Positions 16,623 to 25,301 are shown, numbered from the stretch's first letter. The stretch is DNA of 64,000 nt from Levilactobacillus lindianensis (GCF_003946095.1 NZ_RHOD01000007.1:1-64000), one strand, 5' to 3'. Made by a program: numbers and translations. Notes: generated from the sequence alone by a model not told the origin.

Positions 16623-18104
16623 ATGTCACAGTCACAAAATTCCGTATCGTTAAAACACTATCAAATGTACATCAACGGTGAATTCAGAGACTCCGCTTCT
16701 GGTAATCTCATCACCGTGATCAACCCCGCTACCGGGGAACCCATCTCCACGGTGCCGAGTGCAACGCTCGCCGAGACCCGTGAGGCCATCGATGCCGCCT
16801 ACGAGGCTCAGAAGACCTGGAAAAAGGTTCCAGCCGCGACTCGGGGACAATATCTCCACGACTGCGCCACTGAAATTCGGAAGGACCAAGACCACTTGAT
16901 CGCCATGCTCCAAGAAGAACAAGGCAAGATTAAGTCACTGGCCACCACCGAAATTCTCTTCTCCGCGGACTACTTCGATTACATGGCCAGTGCAGCCCGG
17001 ACTTACGAAGGTGAAATCGTTCAGTCCGACAACCCTAACGAAAACATCATGATTGCAAAACAGCCAATCGGGGTTGCTGCCGGGATTCTCCCCTGGAACT
17101 TCCCATTCTTCCTCATTGCTAGAAAGATGGGTCCGGCACTGGTAACGGGGAACACCATCGTGATGAAGCCAAGTACCGATACGCCAAACTTAGGGCTAGA
17201 ATTCGGAAAGATCTGTGACCGCGTCGGCATCCCTAAGGGGGTCGTCAACATCGTCACCGGACCTGGGGCCGTCATTGGAGACGAACTCTCCAAGAATAAG
17301 AAGATTGGTATCATCAGCCTGACCGGGTCCGTCAACTCCGGAAAGCGTGTCATGGCAGCGGCTGCCACCCATATGGCTAAGGTTTCCCTGGAACTCGGTG
17401 GGAAGGCACCAGCTATCGTCTGCAAGGACGCCGATATTGACCTGGCCGTCCAAGCCATCATTGACTCGCGAATCGACAACAACGGTCAGCTTTGCAACAA
17501 CTGTGAACGGATCTACGTTCAGGAAGATGTCGCCGAAGAATTCACCCAGAAATTAGCCACCAAAATGGCTGCCGTCACGGTGGGTGATCCGATGGATGAT
17601 GAGTCCGTTGGCATGGGGCCTCTGATCAACCAAGCTGCCCTAGATAAGGTAGCCGGAATGGTCGACCGGGCCGTTCAAGCCGGCGGAAAAGTGGTCGCCG
17701 GGGGCCATGTCTTAAACATCGCCAATGGCTTCTACTACGAACCAACCGTCATTACCAACGTGACCCAGGATTCCGAGATTGTTCAAGACGAAATCTTCGG
17801 CCCAGTTCTGCCCGTCTTAACCTTTAAGACCTTAGACGACGCCATTAATATGGCCAACGACAGTGACTTCGGGTTAACCTCATCCATCTTCACTCAGAAC
17901 CTCGACAACGCTATGCGTGCTGCCAATGAGTTGGAAGATGGGGAAACCTATATCAACCGGTTCAACTTCGAAGCCATGAATGGGTCTCACTCTGGCTGGA
18001 AGGAATCCGGGATCGGTGGTGACGATGGGAAGCACGGGATCGAAGAATTCCTGAACACCCACGTCATCTACCTGCAAGGTCACCCTGAGAAAGCGCAAGG
18101 CTAA
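16623..18104 (+). CDS. aldA: AldA-type aldehyde dehydrogenase (lactaldehyde/glycolaldehyde)
   Basis: A 493-residue NAD-dependent aldehyde dehydrogenase. It follows E. coli AldA through most of its length (ILPWNFPFFLIARKMGPAL, SLTGSVNSGKRVMAAAATHM, ETYINRFNFEAMNGSHSGW). Catalytic Cys291 is in GQLCNN and general base Glu257 in LELGGKAP. AldA oxidises lactaldehyde to lactate and glycolaldehyde to glycolate. It lies upstream of a zinc alcohol dehydrogenase with its own promoter, so the pair could partition an aldehyde between acid and alcohol. The substrate is inferred. Confidence 0.82.
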   Translation: MSQSQNSVSLKHYQMYINGEFRDSASGNLITVINPATGEPISTVPSATLAETREAIDAAYEAQKTWKKVPAATRGQYLHDCATEIRKDQDHLIAMLQEEQGKIKSLATTEILFSADYFDYMASAARTYEGEIVQSDNPNENIMIAKQPIGVAAGILPWNFPFFLIARKMGPALVTGNTIVMKPSTDTPNLGLEFGKICDRVGIPKGVVNIVTGPGAVIGDELSKNKKIGIISLTGSVNSGKRVMAAAATHMAKVSLELGGKAPAIVCKDADIDLAVQAIIDSRIDNNGQLCNNCERIYVQEDVAEEFTQKLATKMAAVTVGDPMDDESVGMGPLINQAALDKVAGMVDRAVQAGGKVVAGGHVLNIANGFYYEPTVITNVTQDSEIVQDEIFGPVLPVLTFKTLDDAINMANDSDFGLTSSIFTQNLDNAMRAANELEDGETYINRFNFEAMNGSHSGWKESGIGGDDGKHGIEEFLNTHVIYLQGHPEKAQG

Positions 18105-18115
18105 TCGACTTTACC

Positions 18116-18147
18116 AAAAAAGTTTGGGATGCGTGCCCAAACTTTTT
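18116..18147 (+). terminator. Terminator of aldA
   Basis: AAAAAGTTTGGG-n7-CCCAAACTTTTT. Confidence 0.85.
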
Positions 18148-18259
18148 CTGTGAAAACACGTACTCTACGGTGAATTCGTGAACTTTTCTCATTAAATTCC
18201 AATCGATACAAACGTTATTATGTCGGTAATTAACGCCGATTTAACCGGTGAAAGCTCTT

Positions 18260-18292
18260 TTGAAAGCGCTTGCTTTTTCACCCGTTTGTGTG
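18260..18292 (+). promoter_or_regulatory. cre site overlapping the adh promoter
   Basis: TTGAAAGCGCTTGCTT matches the CcpA cre consensus WTGNAANCGNWWNCAW with one mismatch. It overlaps a -35 TTGCTT (18270-18275), followed 16 bp later by GATAAT. CcpA binding here would repress transcription. Confidence 0.6.
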
Positions 18293-18345
18293 ATAATGAT
18301 CATTGTACAGGCAAACACTAAAATCTACTAAACGAGGTGCCAATT

Positions 18346-19470
18346 ATGAAGATTCAAGCTGCAGTTGTTGATAAGCAAAATGCTGATTTTGAAATTCGTG
18401 ATGACGTTGAACTGACGGACATGGGTCCTGATGATATTCAGGTCCACATGGTTGCTAGTGGGATTTGCCACTCCGATGAAGCCTTACGGACCGGGGTTGC
18501 CGTTATCGACTACCCAATCGTCTTAGGGCATGAAGGTTCCGGGATCGTTGAAAAGGTCGGCCCCGAAGTTACCCAGTTTAAACCTGGCGACCACGTCGTT
18601 CTGAGTTTCTATGGCTGTGGGAACTGTAAGAGTTGTCTCAAGGGGATTCCAACCCAATGTGAAAACTACGCGGCCAACAACCTCTCTGGGGTTCGTCCCG
18701 ACGGCAGTGCGCACTTTACGGAAAACGGCAAGAAAGTTGCCGACATGTTTGACCAAAGCTCCTTCACTTCCACGACCGTGGTTCGTGAACGGAACGCCGT
18801 TAAGGTTGATAAGAGCCTTGACTTACGGAAACTCGGGCCGCTGGGCTGTGGGTACGTTACCGGTTCCGGGACTGTGCTCAACACCTTGAAGCCAAAGCCT
18901 GGTGACACCATCGCCGTCTTCGGGACGGGTGCCGTTGGGTTAGCTGCCATGATGGCCGGCCGGATTTCCGGCTGTACCAAGGTCATTGCCATCGATATCG
19001 TTGATTCTCGTTTGGAATTAGCGAAGGAACTTGGTGCTACCGATGTCATCAACAGTAAGAACGTTGACGATGTCGTCAAGGCTGTTCAAGACTTGACCGG
19101 TGGTTACGGGGTTAACTACGCGGTTGATACGACCGGTGTTGCCAGTGTCATCTCCAACTCCATCGCTGCCTTGGCTCAAGGTGGGACCTCGGCTGCCATT
19201 GCCGTTACCAACCACCACATTGACCTCGACACTTGGAATGACCTCTGTGTCAACGACAAGAGTGTCATCGGGGTTAACATGGGTGACTCCATCCCTCAAA
19301 TCGACATCCCACGCTTGATCGAATTCTACAAGCTCGGCATGTTCGACTTTGATAAGACTGAAAAGTTCTACAAGTTCAGTCAGATCAACGAAGCCAACGC
19401 TGACTCCGTTTCCGGGAAGACCATCAAACCAGTTCTGGTCATTGATGACAGTTACGTTCCTGGCAAATAA
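18346..19470 (+). CDS. Zinc-dependent alcohol dehydrogenase (aryl-alcohol type)
   Basis: A 374-residue MDR dehydrogenase. Catalytic zinc ligands are in GICHSD and GHEGSG; the structural zinc lobe is GCGNCKSCLKGIPTQC; the NAD fold shows FGTGAVGLAA. It resembles benzyl/aryl-alcohol dehydrogenases (XylB-like). ATG 18346 follows GAGGTG; a GTG at 18337 is too early. The cre site over its promoter suggests carbon catabolite repression. Confidence 0.83.
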   Translation: MKIQAAVVDKQNADFEIRDDVELTDMGPDDIQVHMVASGICHSDEALRTGVAVIDYPIVLGHEGSGIVEKVGPEVTQFKPGDHVVLSFYGCGNCKSCLKGIPTQCENYAANNLSGVRPDGSAHFTENGKKVADMFDQSSFTSTTVVRERNAVKVDKSLDLRKLGPLGCGYVTGSGTVLNTLKPKPGDTIAVFGTGAVGLAAMMAGRISGCTKVIAIDIVDSRLELAKELGATDVINSKNVDDVVKAVQDLTGGYGVNYAVDTTGVASVISNSIAALAQGGTSAAIAVTNHHIDLDTWNDLCVNDKSVIGVNMGDSIPQIDIPRLIEFYKLGMFDFDKTEKFYKFSQINEANADSVSGKTIKPVLVIDDSYVPGK

Positions 19471-19496
19471 CCATTAAAAATTTAGTCACAAAGAAT

Positions 19497-19526
19497 CGGG
19501 ATATCCTGTGAGGTATCCCGTTTTTT
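19497..19526 (+). terminator. Terminator of the zinc alcohol dehydrogenase
   Basis: CGGGATA-n10-TATCCCG followed by T6. The following gap (19527-19825) shows no supportable gene. Confidence 0.85.
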
Positions 19527-19825
19527 GTGATCTTTTAAACTGACTTATTCACCAGTTAATTCAATTTTTCCAGGCTAGCTAAGGCCGTCAAAAATGCCTG
19601 GCGACTGCTGCTAACTGGTTGCCAGTTCAACAATTATCGTTCTCGCTGATTGCTGACCCGCTGACTGACCCGCATCATCAGTTGGGCCTCCTTTACCGCT
19701 GGGTTAAAGGGAGCCAGACAATTTACCAGCCAATTGATCGTAAGGCAAATGTAAGGAATTATTGGCTTCGTTACTTTTACAATGCCGCCAATCATGAAAA
19801 AAAGCCGAATTAAAATCTTGTTTGC

Positions 19826-19846
19826 ATGATATCACGGTGATATCAT
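19826..19846. promoter_or_regulatory. Perfect 21-bp palindrome, probable RHH operator
   Basis: ATGATATCAC (19826-19835), one G, then GTGATATCAT (19837-19846). It ends 26 bp before the start of a ribbon-helix-helix gene, the usual place for an autoregulatory site. Confidence 0.65.
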
Positions 19847-19872
19847 AAGGCTATCATCAGGAGGCACTTATC

Positions 19873-20202
19873 ATGGCAAAAGAATCACAGAAGCGTTTTC
19901 TCTTACGACTCGATGAAGGACTTTTCAAACGGATTTCGGATGCCGCGGACGCCGATGGTCGGAGCATCAACGCCTACATCGTTCAGGTGCTCTCTAAGGC
20001 CGCTCCGGCAGGAAACTGGGAACAGCGGCAGTTGATCGGCCGCGCCATCCCAGGCAAAGAATTAGACGTTAAATCTGGCCTGGTCTTAGTCGCCGGGATT
20101 TACTATCGCTACCTGTTGGAGTCACCGGAGAAACCAGACAAAGCCGCAAAGTATACAATCATCGAGAGCCACGGGAATATCTTGACGTTGAAAAAAATCT
20201 AG
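19873..20202 (+). CDS. Arc-type ribbon-helix-helix protein
   Basis: A 109-residue protein. Residues about 6-40 (KRFLLRLDEGLFKRISDAADADGRSINAYIVQVL) have the Arc/MetJ ribbon-helix-helix pattern; the rest (LVLVAGIYYRYLLES, YTIIESHGNILTLKKI) is a separate small fold. RBS AGGAGG. The palindrome just upstream and the SPFH gene 11 bases downstream suggest an autoregulated two-gene operon. No toxin gene is present, so it is not an ordinary toxin-antitoxin pair. Confidence 0.72.
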   Translation: MAKESQKRFLLRLDEGLFKRISDAADADGRSINAYIVQVLSKAAPAGNWEQRQLIGRAIPGKELDVKSGLVLVAGIYYRYLLESPEKPDKAAKYTIIESHGNILTLKKI

Positions 20203-20213
20203 GGGGAATGAAC

Positions 20214-21053
20214 ATGTTCGGTATTCGAATTGTTCGACAAAATAACGAAGGTTTAGTGGAAACATTGGGGAAGTACAAGCACACCGTTTTACCAGGGATT
20301 CATTTTTACATTCCTGGCATCCAAAAGATCCGGACCGTCAGCTTAGCCATGTCACCACTGGCCCTGCCAAATTACTCAGTCATCACCAAGGATAATGCGG
20401 ACGTTTCGGCGAGCCTGACGCTGAATTACCACGTCACTAATGCCGTTAAATACCAGTACGAAAATACCGACTCCGTCGAATCCATGGCCCAGCTGGTGCG
20501 CGGCCACTTGCGGGATATTATCGGTCGGATGGACCTGAACCAAGCCTTGGGGTCCACGGCCAAAATCAACCAGGAGTTGGCCACGGCCATTGGTGATTTG
20601 ACCGATACCTATGGTATTAACGTCGACCGAACCAATATCGATGAGTTGACCCCTTCCAAAGCCATCCAATCCGCCATGGATAAGCAACTGACGGCCGACC
20701 GGGAACGAATCGCCGCCATCGCTAAGGCCGAGGGGGAAGCCAAGTCCATCGAGTTGACCACCAAGGCCAAGAACGATGCCCTGATGGCCACCGCCACGGC
20801 CCAAGCCACCGCTACGCGGACCCGGGCCGACGCCGAAAAATATCGGATCGACACGGTGAACTCCAGTCTGAGTTCAGCGACTAAGGAATTCTTTGAAAAT
20901 CAATCGATCTCGGCCTTCAGTGATCTCGCCAATTCACCAGCTAACGTTGTGGTCGTTCCCAGTGACCACGTGGCCGACCTGGGTCAGATTCCTGCCATCG
21001 GCGCCGCACTGAAGAGCGGCCTCGCCGATGTCACCCCTAAACCCAAAAAGTAA
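20214..21053 (+). CDS. SPFH/Band 7 (stomatin-prohibitin) protein
   Basis: A 280-residue SPFH-domain protein. The Band 7 core runs from about residue 10 (EGLVETLGKYKHTVLPGIHFYIPGI) to 165, then a charged helix with a typical EGEAKSIELTTKAKNDAL segment and a C-terminal QIPAIGAALK tail. It lacks the usual N-terminal membrane anchor. SPFH proteins form membrane-associated scaffolds. ATG 20214 has GGGGG seven bases before it; ATG 20208 is too close. Co-transcribed with the RHH gene. Confidence 0.8.
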   Translation: MFGIRIVRQNNEGLVETLGKYKHTVLPGIHFYIPGIQKIRTVSLAMSPLALPNYSVITKDNADVSASLTLNYHVTNAVKYQYENTDSVESMAQLVRGHLRDIIGRMDLNQALGSTAKINQELATAIGDLTDTYGINVDRTNIDELTPSKAIQSAMDKQLTADRERIAAIAKAEGEAKSIELTTKAKNDALMATATAQATATRTRADAEKYRIDTVNSSLSSATKEFFENQSISAFSDLANSPANVVVVPSDHVADLGQIPAIGAALKSGLADVTPKPKK

Positions 21054-21167
21054 ACGGCAATAGCTGACGACCATCTGGCCGCCAGTTTTTGTTTGCCCGC
21101 ATTTCATTGCCCTCCCCTTACCTGGGCGGTAAACTGGAGTCAATTAAACTCATGAGGAGGTCTTAAC

Positions 21168-21527
21168 ATGGTGACTCGCGAAGAAATTTTCACCTATACG
21201 GAAGATAATTACGGTGTCACGCCAGAGTACACCTTCAAGTCTTTCCCAAAGTACGCGGCCCTCAAGAATCGTCAGGGCAAATGGTTCGGACTAGTCATGA
21301 ATGTGCCCCTAAACAAGCTGGGACTGGAAGGCACCAAGGAGGTCGACATCCTCGACGTCAAGGTAGATCCCGAACTCGGCAGTATCTTCCGTAGCAAATC
21401 CGGTTACCTCCCGGGTTACCACATGAACAAGGAGCACTGGATCTCAATCATTCTGGACCAGGACACGGATCACGACTCACTGTTCCAGCTACTGGACAGT
21501 AGTTATCAATCAATTATTAAATATTAA
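21168..21527 (+). CDS. MmcQ/YjbR family protein
   Basis: A 119-residue protein of the MmcQ/YjbR (DUF419) family: REEIFTYTEDNYGVTPEYTF at the start, WFGLVMNVPLNKLGL in the middle and the characteristic GYHMNKEHWISIILD near residue 88. The fold resembles DNA-binding CyaY-like domains; the function is not settled. RBS GAGGAGG. A TTGCCC-17-TAAACT promoter lies upstream. Confidence 0.8.
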   Translation: MVTREEIFTYTEDNYGVTPEYTFKSFPKYAALKNRQGKWFGLVMNVPLNKLGLEGTKEVDILDVKVDPELGSIFRSKSGYLPGYHMNKEHWISIILDQDTDHDSLFQLLDSSYQSIIKY

Positions 21528-21600
21528 TAATTAAACAGTAACAATTATTAGTTCGTATTCAGGCACATCTTTGCATTAATACAAAGTGTCAGTCCACACC

Positions 21601-21845
21601 ACACGCTGTGCCTTCCCAGAAAAATATGAGTTAATTTATCACGACAGTCTCAGCCGTGAGGTCGGTCAAAATAGGCTCAGCCAGGGGATTTACTGGTGTT
21701 TTCGGGAACCGAAAGCACCAGTAAACAGCGACTTTGAAACGCGGTTTGAGCGGTTCAAAGCGAGGTAAAAGACCGCTCCTCAGGCTTTTACCGCCCTCCC
21801 CCTAGCGTTCCAGCCTATTTTGACCGCCCGGAAGGCGCAGCGTTC
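21601..21845 (+). ncRNA. Nested inverted repeats, candidate structured RNA
   Basis: No coding signal is credible here, but nested pairings fill the segment. Outer: ACGCTGTGCCTTCC (21603-21616) with GGAAGGCGCAGCGT (21830-21843). Second: CGGTCAAAATAGGCT (21663-21677) with AGCCTATTTTGACCG (21812-21826), perfect. Inside: a 17-bp hairpin (21689-21725), CTTTGAA/TTCAAAG (21732-21760) and GGTAAAAG/CTTTTACC (21764-21792). The G-T wobble in the outer stem hints at RNA folding. It matches no RNA family I know; a MITE-like DNA element is the alternative. Strand is assumed. Confidence 0.5.
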
Positions 21846-21904
21846 CACTCAATTTAAAATTTCCAGTTGACACACTTTTTCCCCAGGGGTACACTAGCCT
21901 CAAT

Positions 21905-22195
21905 TCAATAAATCGTCCGAAACAAACCATTGAGGTGGAGATCAAGATTATCGTGCACGTCAAGAGAGCCGTCGTTGCTGAGAGTACGGCCGAACGCAGA
22001 TAGTTAAATGGACCACCGAGGGCTTCCCCGAACCATTAGAAGTACGGGAAGACGTGCGACATACGTCAGTTGTCAGGGAAATGTTAGTTTCCTGTGGAGA
22101 GGGGCGCGGTCTCTTTTTCGGGACACGTCTAATTAAGGTGGCACCGCGGTTAAAACCGTCCTTAACACATTGGCTGTTGAGGGCGGTTTTTTGTA
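21905..22195 (+). promoter_or_regulatory. T-box riboswitch leader of the peptide-binding gene
   Basis: The T-box core AATTAAGGTGGCACCGCGG is at 22131-22149, preceded by a stem I region whose base pairs GGTGG (21934-21938) with CCACC (22013-22017). An intrinsic terminator follows (AAAACCGTCC... with ...GGGCGGTTTT, 22152-22193). Uncharged tRNA should stabilise the antiterminator and switch on the downstream gene. The specifier lies within GTTAAATGG (22003-22011), but the codon cannot be fixed by eye, so the amino acid is left open. Confidence 0.9.
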
Positions 22196-22292
22196 TCCAA
22201 ATTTAACCGAGGGGGATTCACTATGTTGACACGATGGCAAAGCTCATTATTCTTTCTAAACCCAACTAAACTAACTTTTGGAGGAATTTATA

Positions 22293-23930
22293 ATGAGTTT
22301 ATTAACCAAGAAACAAGCCTTACTACTTTGCGGCGTTATCCTAGTCGGGGGCGGCATCTTCGCCGTCACGGCACACTCTAAGACTACTAAATCGGCAGCC
22401 CAACAGACCTTGAACCTGTCACAGACGGCTCCAATCACCAGTCTCGACGTCGCCAAGATTACCGACAGCGTCTCCAGTACCGCCCTGAGTCAGGTGGGTG
22501 AAGGCCTCTACCGTTTGAACGCCAAGAGCCAAGCGGAGAATGCCTTAGCAACTAAGACCACGGTTTCCGATCGCGGTCATCGCTACACAATTGACCTGCG
22601 CCACGATGGCAAATGGAGCAATGGCGATCCGGTAACGGCCCAGGACTTCGTCTATTCATGGGAACGAACCCTGAACCCGCAATCTAAGTCGGAGTTCACC
22701 TACCAATTCGCCAACATTAAGAATGCCACGGCCATCGCCGCCGGCAAGAAATCCCCAGCATCCCTCGGGGTTAAGGCTGTAGGCAAATATCGCCTCGCAA
22801 TTACCCTCAGTCAACCAGCCGCTTATTTCAAACAAATGCTGGCCAGCACCACCTACTACCCCTTGAATAAAAAGGCCGTCAACAAGTACGGCAAACAGTA
22901 CGGCTCATCCGCTAAGACTACCGTTTACAATGGGCCATTCGTCCTGACCAACTGGACTGGAACCAGCGATACTTGGACTTTAAAGAAAAATGCTCGCTAC
23001 GCCAATGCCAAGTCAGTTAAGCTACAACAACTCAACTACAAGGTGATTAAGTCCACGGCAACGGCCTACAGCCTCTACCAGTCCAAGCGACTGGACGCCG
23101 TCACCCTGGATGGTGAACAAACCACCCAGAACAAGAATAATCCTAATTTGAAGTCCCTCTCGCAAGGCCGGATTGGGTTCATGCAATACAATGAAAAAGA
23201 CAAGGTCGCCGCTAACCGTGACCTCCGGACCGCCATTTCACTAGTTATTAACCGGCAACAATTAGCGACCCAAGTCTTAAAGAATGGATCGCTCCCCGCC
23301 AAGACCTTTGGGATTAAGAGTATGCTCAAAAACCCGAAGACTGGCGCCGACTTCACCCAAGACGCCGCAACCAGTACCGTGAGCTACCAACCTACCAAGG
23401 CTAAAACCCTGTACCAACAAGCTTTAAAGCAATTGGGTAAGAAGAGTCTGACGGTCACCATCACCTGTGGCGACGATGACGCCAGCAAGAAACTTTCTGA
23501 ATTCATCCAGAGTGCCTTATCCACTAAGTTAGGCTTAAAGGTTACCGTGCAATCCATGCCCTTTACTTCGATGCTTAGCAACGTCTCCAAAGGAAACTTC
23601 CAGATCAACCTGACCAGCTGGAGCATGGACTACGCCGACCCGATTCAATCCTTACAGATTCTGGAATCAACCAACAATTCCAACATGGGTCACTACAGTA
23701 GCAAGGCCTACGACAGTGCTCTGGCTGCCGCAGAAGGCATCGACGCGCTCAAGCCAACGGCCCGCTATGCCGACCTGGTTAAGGCCGCACACATCGCGCT
23801 CAAGGACCAAGCCGTCACCCCACTCTACGAGGGCCGGACGGGTGTCCTGGTCAACCCGAAGCTAAAGGGTGTGGTCTACAATCAATTTAACGGGAGTGCG
23901 GACTATCGAACCGCTTCTGTTGCCAAATAA
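22293..23930 (+). CDS. Peptide ABC transporter substrate-binding protein (OppA-like)
   Basis: A 545-residue SBP_bac_5 protein that should bind oligopeptides outside the membrane. Family landmarks: DLRHDGKWSNGDPVTAQDFVYSWERTL near residue 95, VYNGPFVLTNW near 210, WSMDYADP near 445. The N-terminus (MSLLTKKQALLLCGVILVGGGIF) has no standard lipobox, so it is probably held by an uncleaved TM helix or is released. There are no permease or ATPase genes beside it; it must use a transporter encoded elsewhere. T-box controlled; ATG 22293 follows GGAGG. Confidence 0.85.
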   Translation: MSLLTKKQALLLCGVILVGGGIFAVTAHSKTTKSAAQQTLNLSQTAPITSLDVAKITDSVSSTALSQVGEGLYRLNAKSQAENALATKTTVSDRGHRYTIDLRHDGKWSNGDPVTAQDFVYSWERTLNPQSKSEFTYQFANIKNATAIAAGKKSPASLGVKAVGKYRLAITLSQPAAYFKQMLASTTYYPLNKKAVNKYGKQYGSSAKTTVYNGPFVLTNWTGTSDTWTLKKNARYANAKSVKLQQLNYKVIKSTATAYSLYQSKRLDAVTLDGEQTTQNKNNPNLKSLSQGRIGFMQYNEKDKVAANRDLRTAISLVINRQQLATQVLKNGSLPAKTFGIKSMLKNPKTGADFTQDAATSTVSYQPTKAKTLYQQALKQLGKKSLTVTITCGDDDASKKLSEFIQSALSTKLGLKVTVQSMPFTSMLSNVSKGNFQINLTSWSMDYADPIQSLQILESTNNSNMGHYSSKAYDSALAAAEGIDALKPTARYADLVKAAHIALKDQAVTPLYEGRTGVLVNPKLKGVVYNQFNGSADYRTASVAK

Positions 23931-23955
23931 CCGCCAAAAATAGAGGGACGTTGCA

Positions 23956-23983
23956 TTGCAGTGACCGCAAATTACGGTATAAT
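23956..23983 (+). promoter_or_regulatory. Promoter of the GtrA gene
   Basis: TTGCAG (23956-23961), 16 bp, TATAAT (23978-23983). The leader of about 100 nt can form a hairpin of ACGTTTT with AAAACGT. Confidence 0.6.
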
Positions 23984-24090
23984 TAGGTGTGATACGACAA
24001 TTACGCGTTTTCATAACTTCGGTGAGCCGCTGACGTTTTCCTATACGGTTTCACCCGGCGAAAAAACGTTACAGAAAGGTTCCTAAAGTT

Positions 24091-24603
24091 ATGAATGATC
24101 AAACCCCTCTACGCCACGATCATTACCCGACGACGAAAGCGGAGTATGAAGCTGAATTGACCGAAACGGAAAACGAACACGCTGCCGAGCTCCAAAAGGT
24201 TGAGCAAAAGGTCCAGGGGCAAGTCTCCCGCTACCTCTTGTTCGGTGCCGTCTCGGTAGTCGTCAACATCGTTCTGTTCTACCTGTTCTATCACACCCTG
24301 GGTATCGAATACCAAGTCGCCAACTTTATTGACTGGCTGATTAGTGTTCAAGTCTCCTTCTGGTTAGACCGACAGTTCGTCTTCATGCACAAGTCAGACA
24401 AACCAATTAAGGAAATGGGCACATTCTACATGACCCGAATTATTACCTTCTTAATTGAAACAGTTCTTCTGTGGTTCGGTGTTTCCGTCCTCAGTGGTAA
24501 CAAGACCATCGTGAAGGTTATCGGTCACATCATCGCGTTAGTTCTGAACTTCTTCGTTTCCAAGAAGTTGGTCTTCAAGAACCAACCCGCACCTGCCGAC
24601 TAA
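24091..24603 (+). CDS. GtrA-family membrane protein
   Basis: A 170-residue protein. A charged N-terminal coiled coil (residues about 15-45) is followed by four TM segments of the GtrA fold (YLLFGAVSVVVNIVLFYLFY, FIDWLISVQVSFWLDRQFVF, ITFLIETVLLWFGVSVL, VIGHIIALVLNFFVSKKLVF). GtrA proteins are thought to help flip lipid-linked sugars for surface polysaccharide glycosylation. No glycosyltransferase is adjacent. Confidence 0.83.
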   Translation: MNDQTPLRHDHYPTTKAEYEAELTETENEHAAELQKVEQKVQGQVSRYLLFGAVSVVVNIVLFYLFYHTLGIEYQVANFIDWLISVQVSFWLDRQFVFMHKSDKPIKEMGTFYMTRIITFLIETVLLWFGVSVLSGNKTIVKVIGHIIALVLNFFVSKKLVFKNQPAPAD

Positions 24604-24612
24604 ATTTAATCG

Positions 24613-24647
24613 TAAAAACCGAGACCATTTGGCCTCGGTTTTTTTAT
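24613..24647 (+). terminator. Terminator of the GtrA gene
   Basis: AAAAACCGAGaCC-attt-GGcCTCGGTTTTTTT. Confidence 0.85.
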
Positions 24648-24721
24648 TCAACTTTTGTATAAATTCAACCGAGTAACTGGTGTATGATAGAAGGTATTCC
24701 GAACAGAAGGACCGTGTAGCC

Positions 24722-25294
24722 ATGTCTCTAACGTTTCTCCTCACCAGCATTGGCGTCTTCTTCGTTACCGACACCGATGACCTCATCGTCTTACTCCTGC
24801 TTTGGTTAACGGCCAAAAGTGCCCGGCAGAAACGGGCCATTGTCATTGGTCAATATCTGGGAATCACGACCCTGATTGCGGTTGCCTGGATTATCAGCCG
24901 GGGAATCATTCATTTTAACGTGGTCCATTGGGCGCGGTGGTTTGGCCTCATCCCCTTATTTCTCGGGATCTGGGGTCTAAAGACCTGGTGGCAACATCGT
25001 GATACCACCGATCTCCCGCCACAGCTTACAAAATCCATTCGTTGGCCCTTGGTCTGGGCCATCACCATCAGTAATGGCGGCGACAATCTCAGCATCTATA
25101 TTCCCTACTTTACTCACCTCACCACGCCGCAATTTGCCAGCGTGGGTCTAATTTCCCTGATTATGGTGGGACTATGGCTCCTATTAAGTCATCAACTAGC
25201 CAAATCAGCCATTGCCAGCCGCTTCTTCGCGCGGTTTGGGGCCTGGCTGTCACCCCTCCTCTTCATTGGGATTGGTTTATTAATTCTACTATAG
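24722..25294 (+). CDS. CadD-family cadmium resistance transporter
   Basis: A 190-residue integral membrane protein with the two CadD marks: TDTDDLIVLLLLW in TM1 and SNGGDNLSIYIPYF near residue 120. About five TM segments. Plasmid-borne CadD of staphylococci gives cadmium resistance; chromosomal homologues are common in lactobacilli. ATG 24722 follows AGAAGGACC at a long distance. The real cation is unproven. Confidence 0.8.
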   Translation: MSLTFLLTSIGVFFVTDTDDLIVLLLLWLTAKSARQKRAIVIGQYLGITTLIAVAWIISRGIIHFNVVHWARWFGLIPLFLGIWGLKTWWQHRDTTDLPPQLTKSIRWPLVWAITISNGGDNLSIYIPYFTHLTTPQFASVGLISLIMVGLWLLLSHQLAKSAIASRFFARFGAWLSPLLFIGIGLLILL

Positions 25295-25301
25295 TCAGCC
25301 A

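Noticed and set aside
19619-19813. 64-codon plus-strand ORF before the RHH gene
   Set aside because: No ribosome binding site and no protein-like pattern.
19873-21053. Toxin-antitoxin pair
   Set aside because: The RHH protein could be an antitoxin, but the partner is a 280-residue SPFH protein, not a toxin family.
22003-22011. Assignment of the T-box to tryptophan or methionine
   Set aside because: TGG and ATG both occur in the specifier region, but the loop boundaries cannot be set by eye, so no amino acid is claimed.
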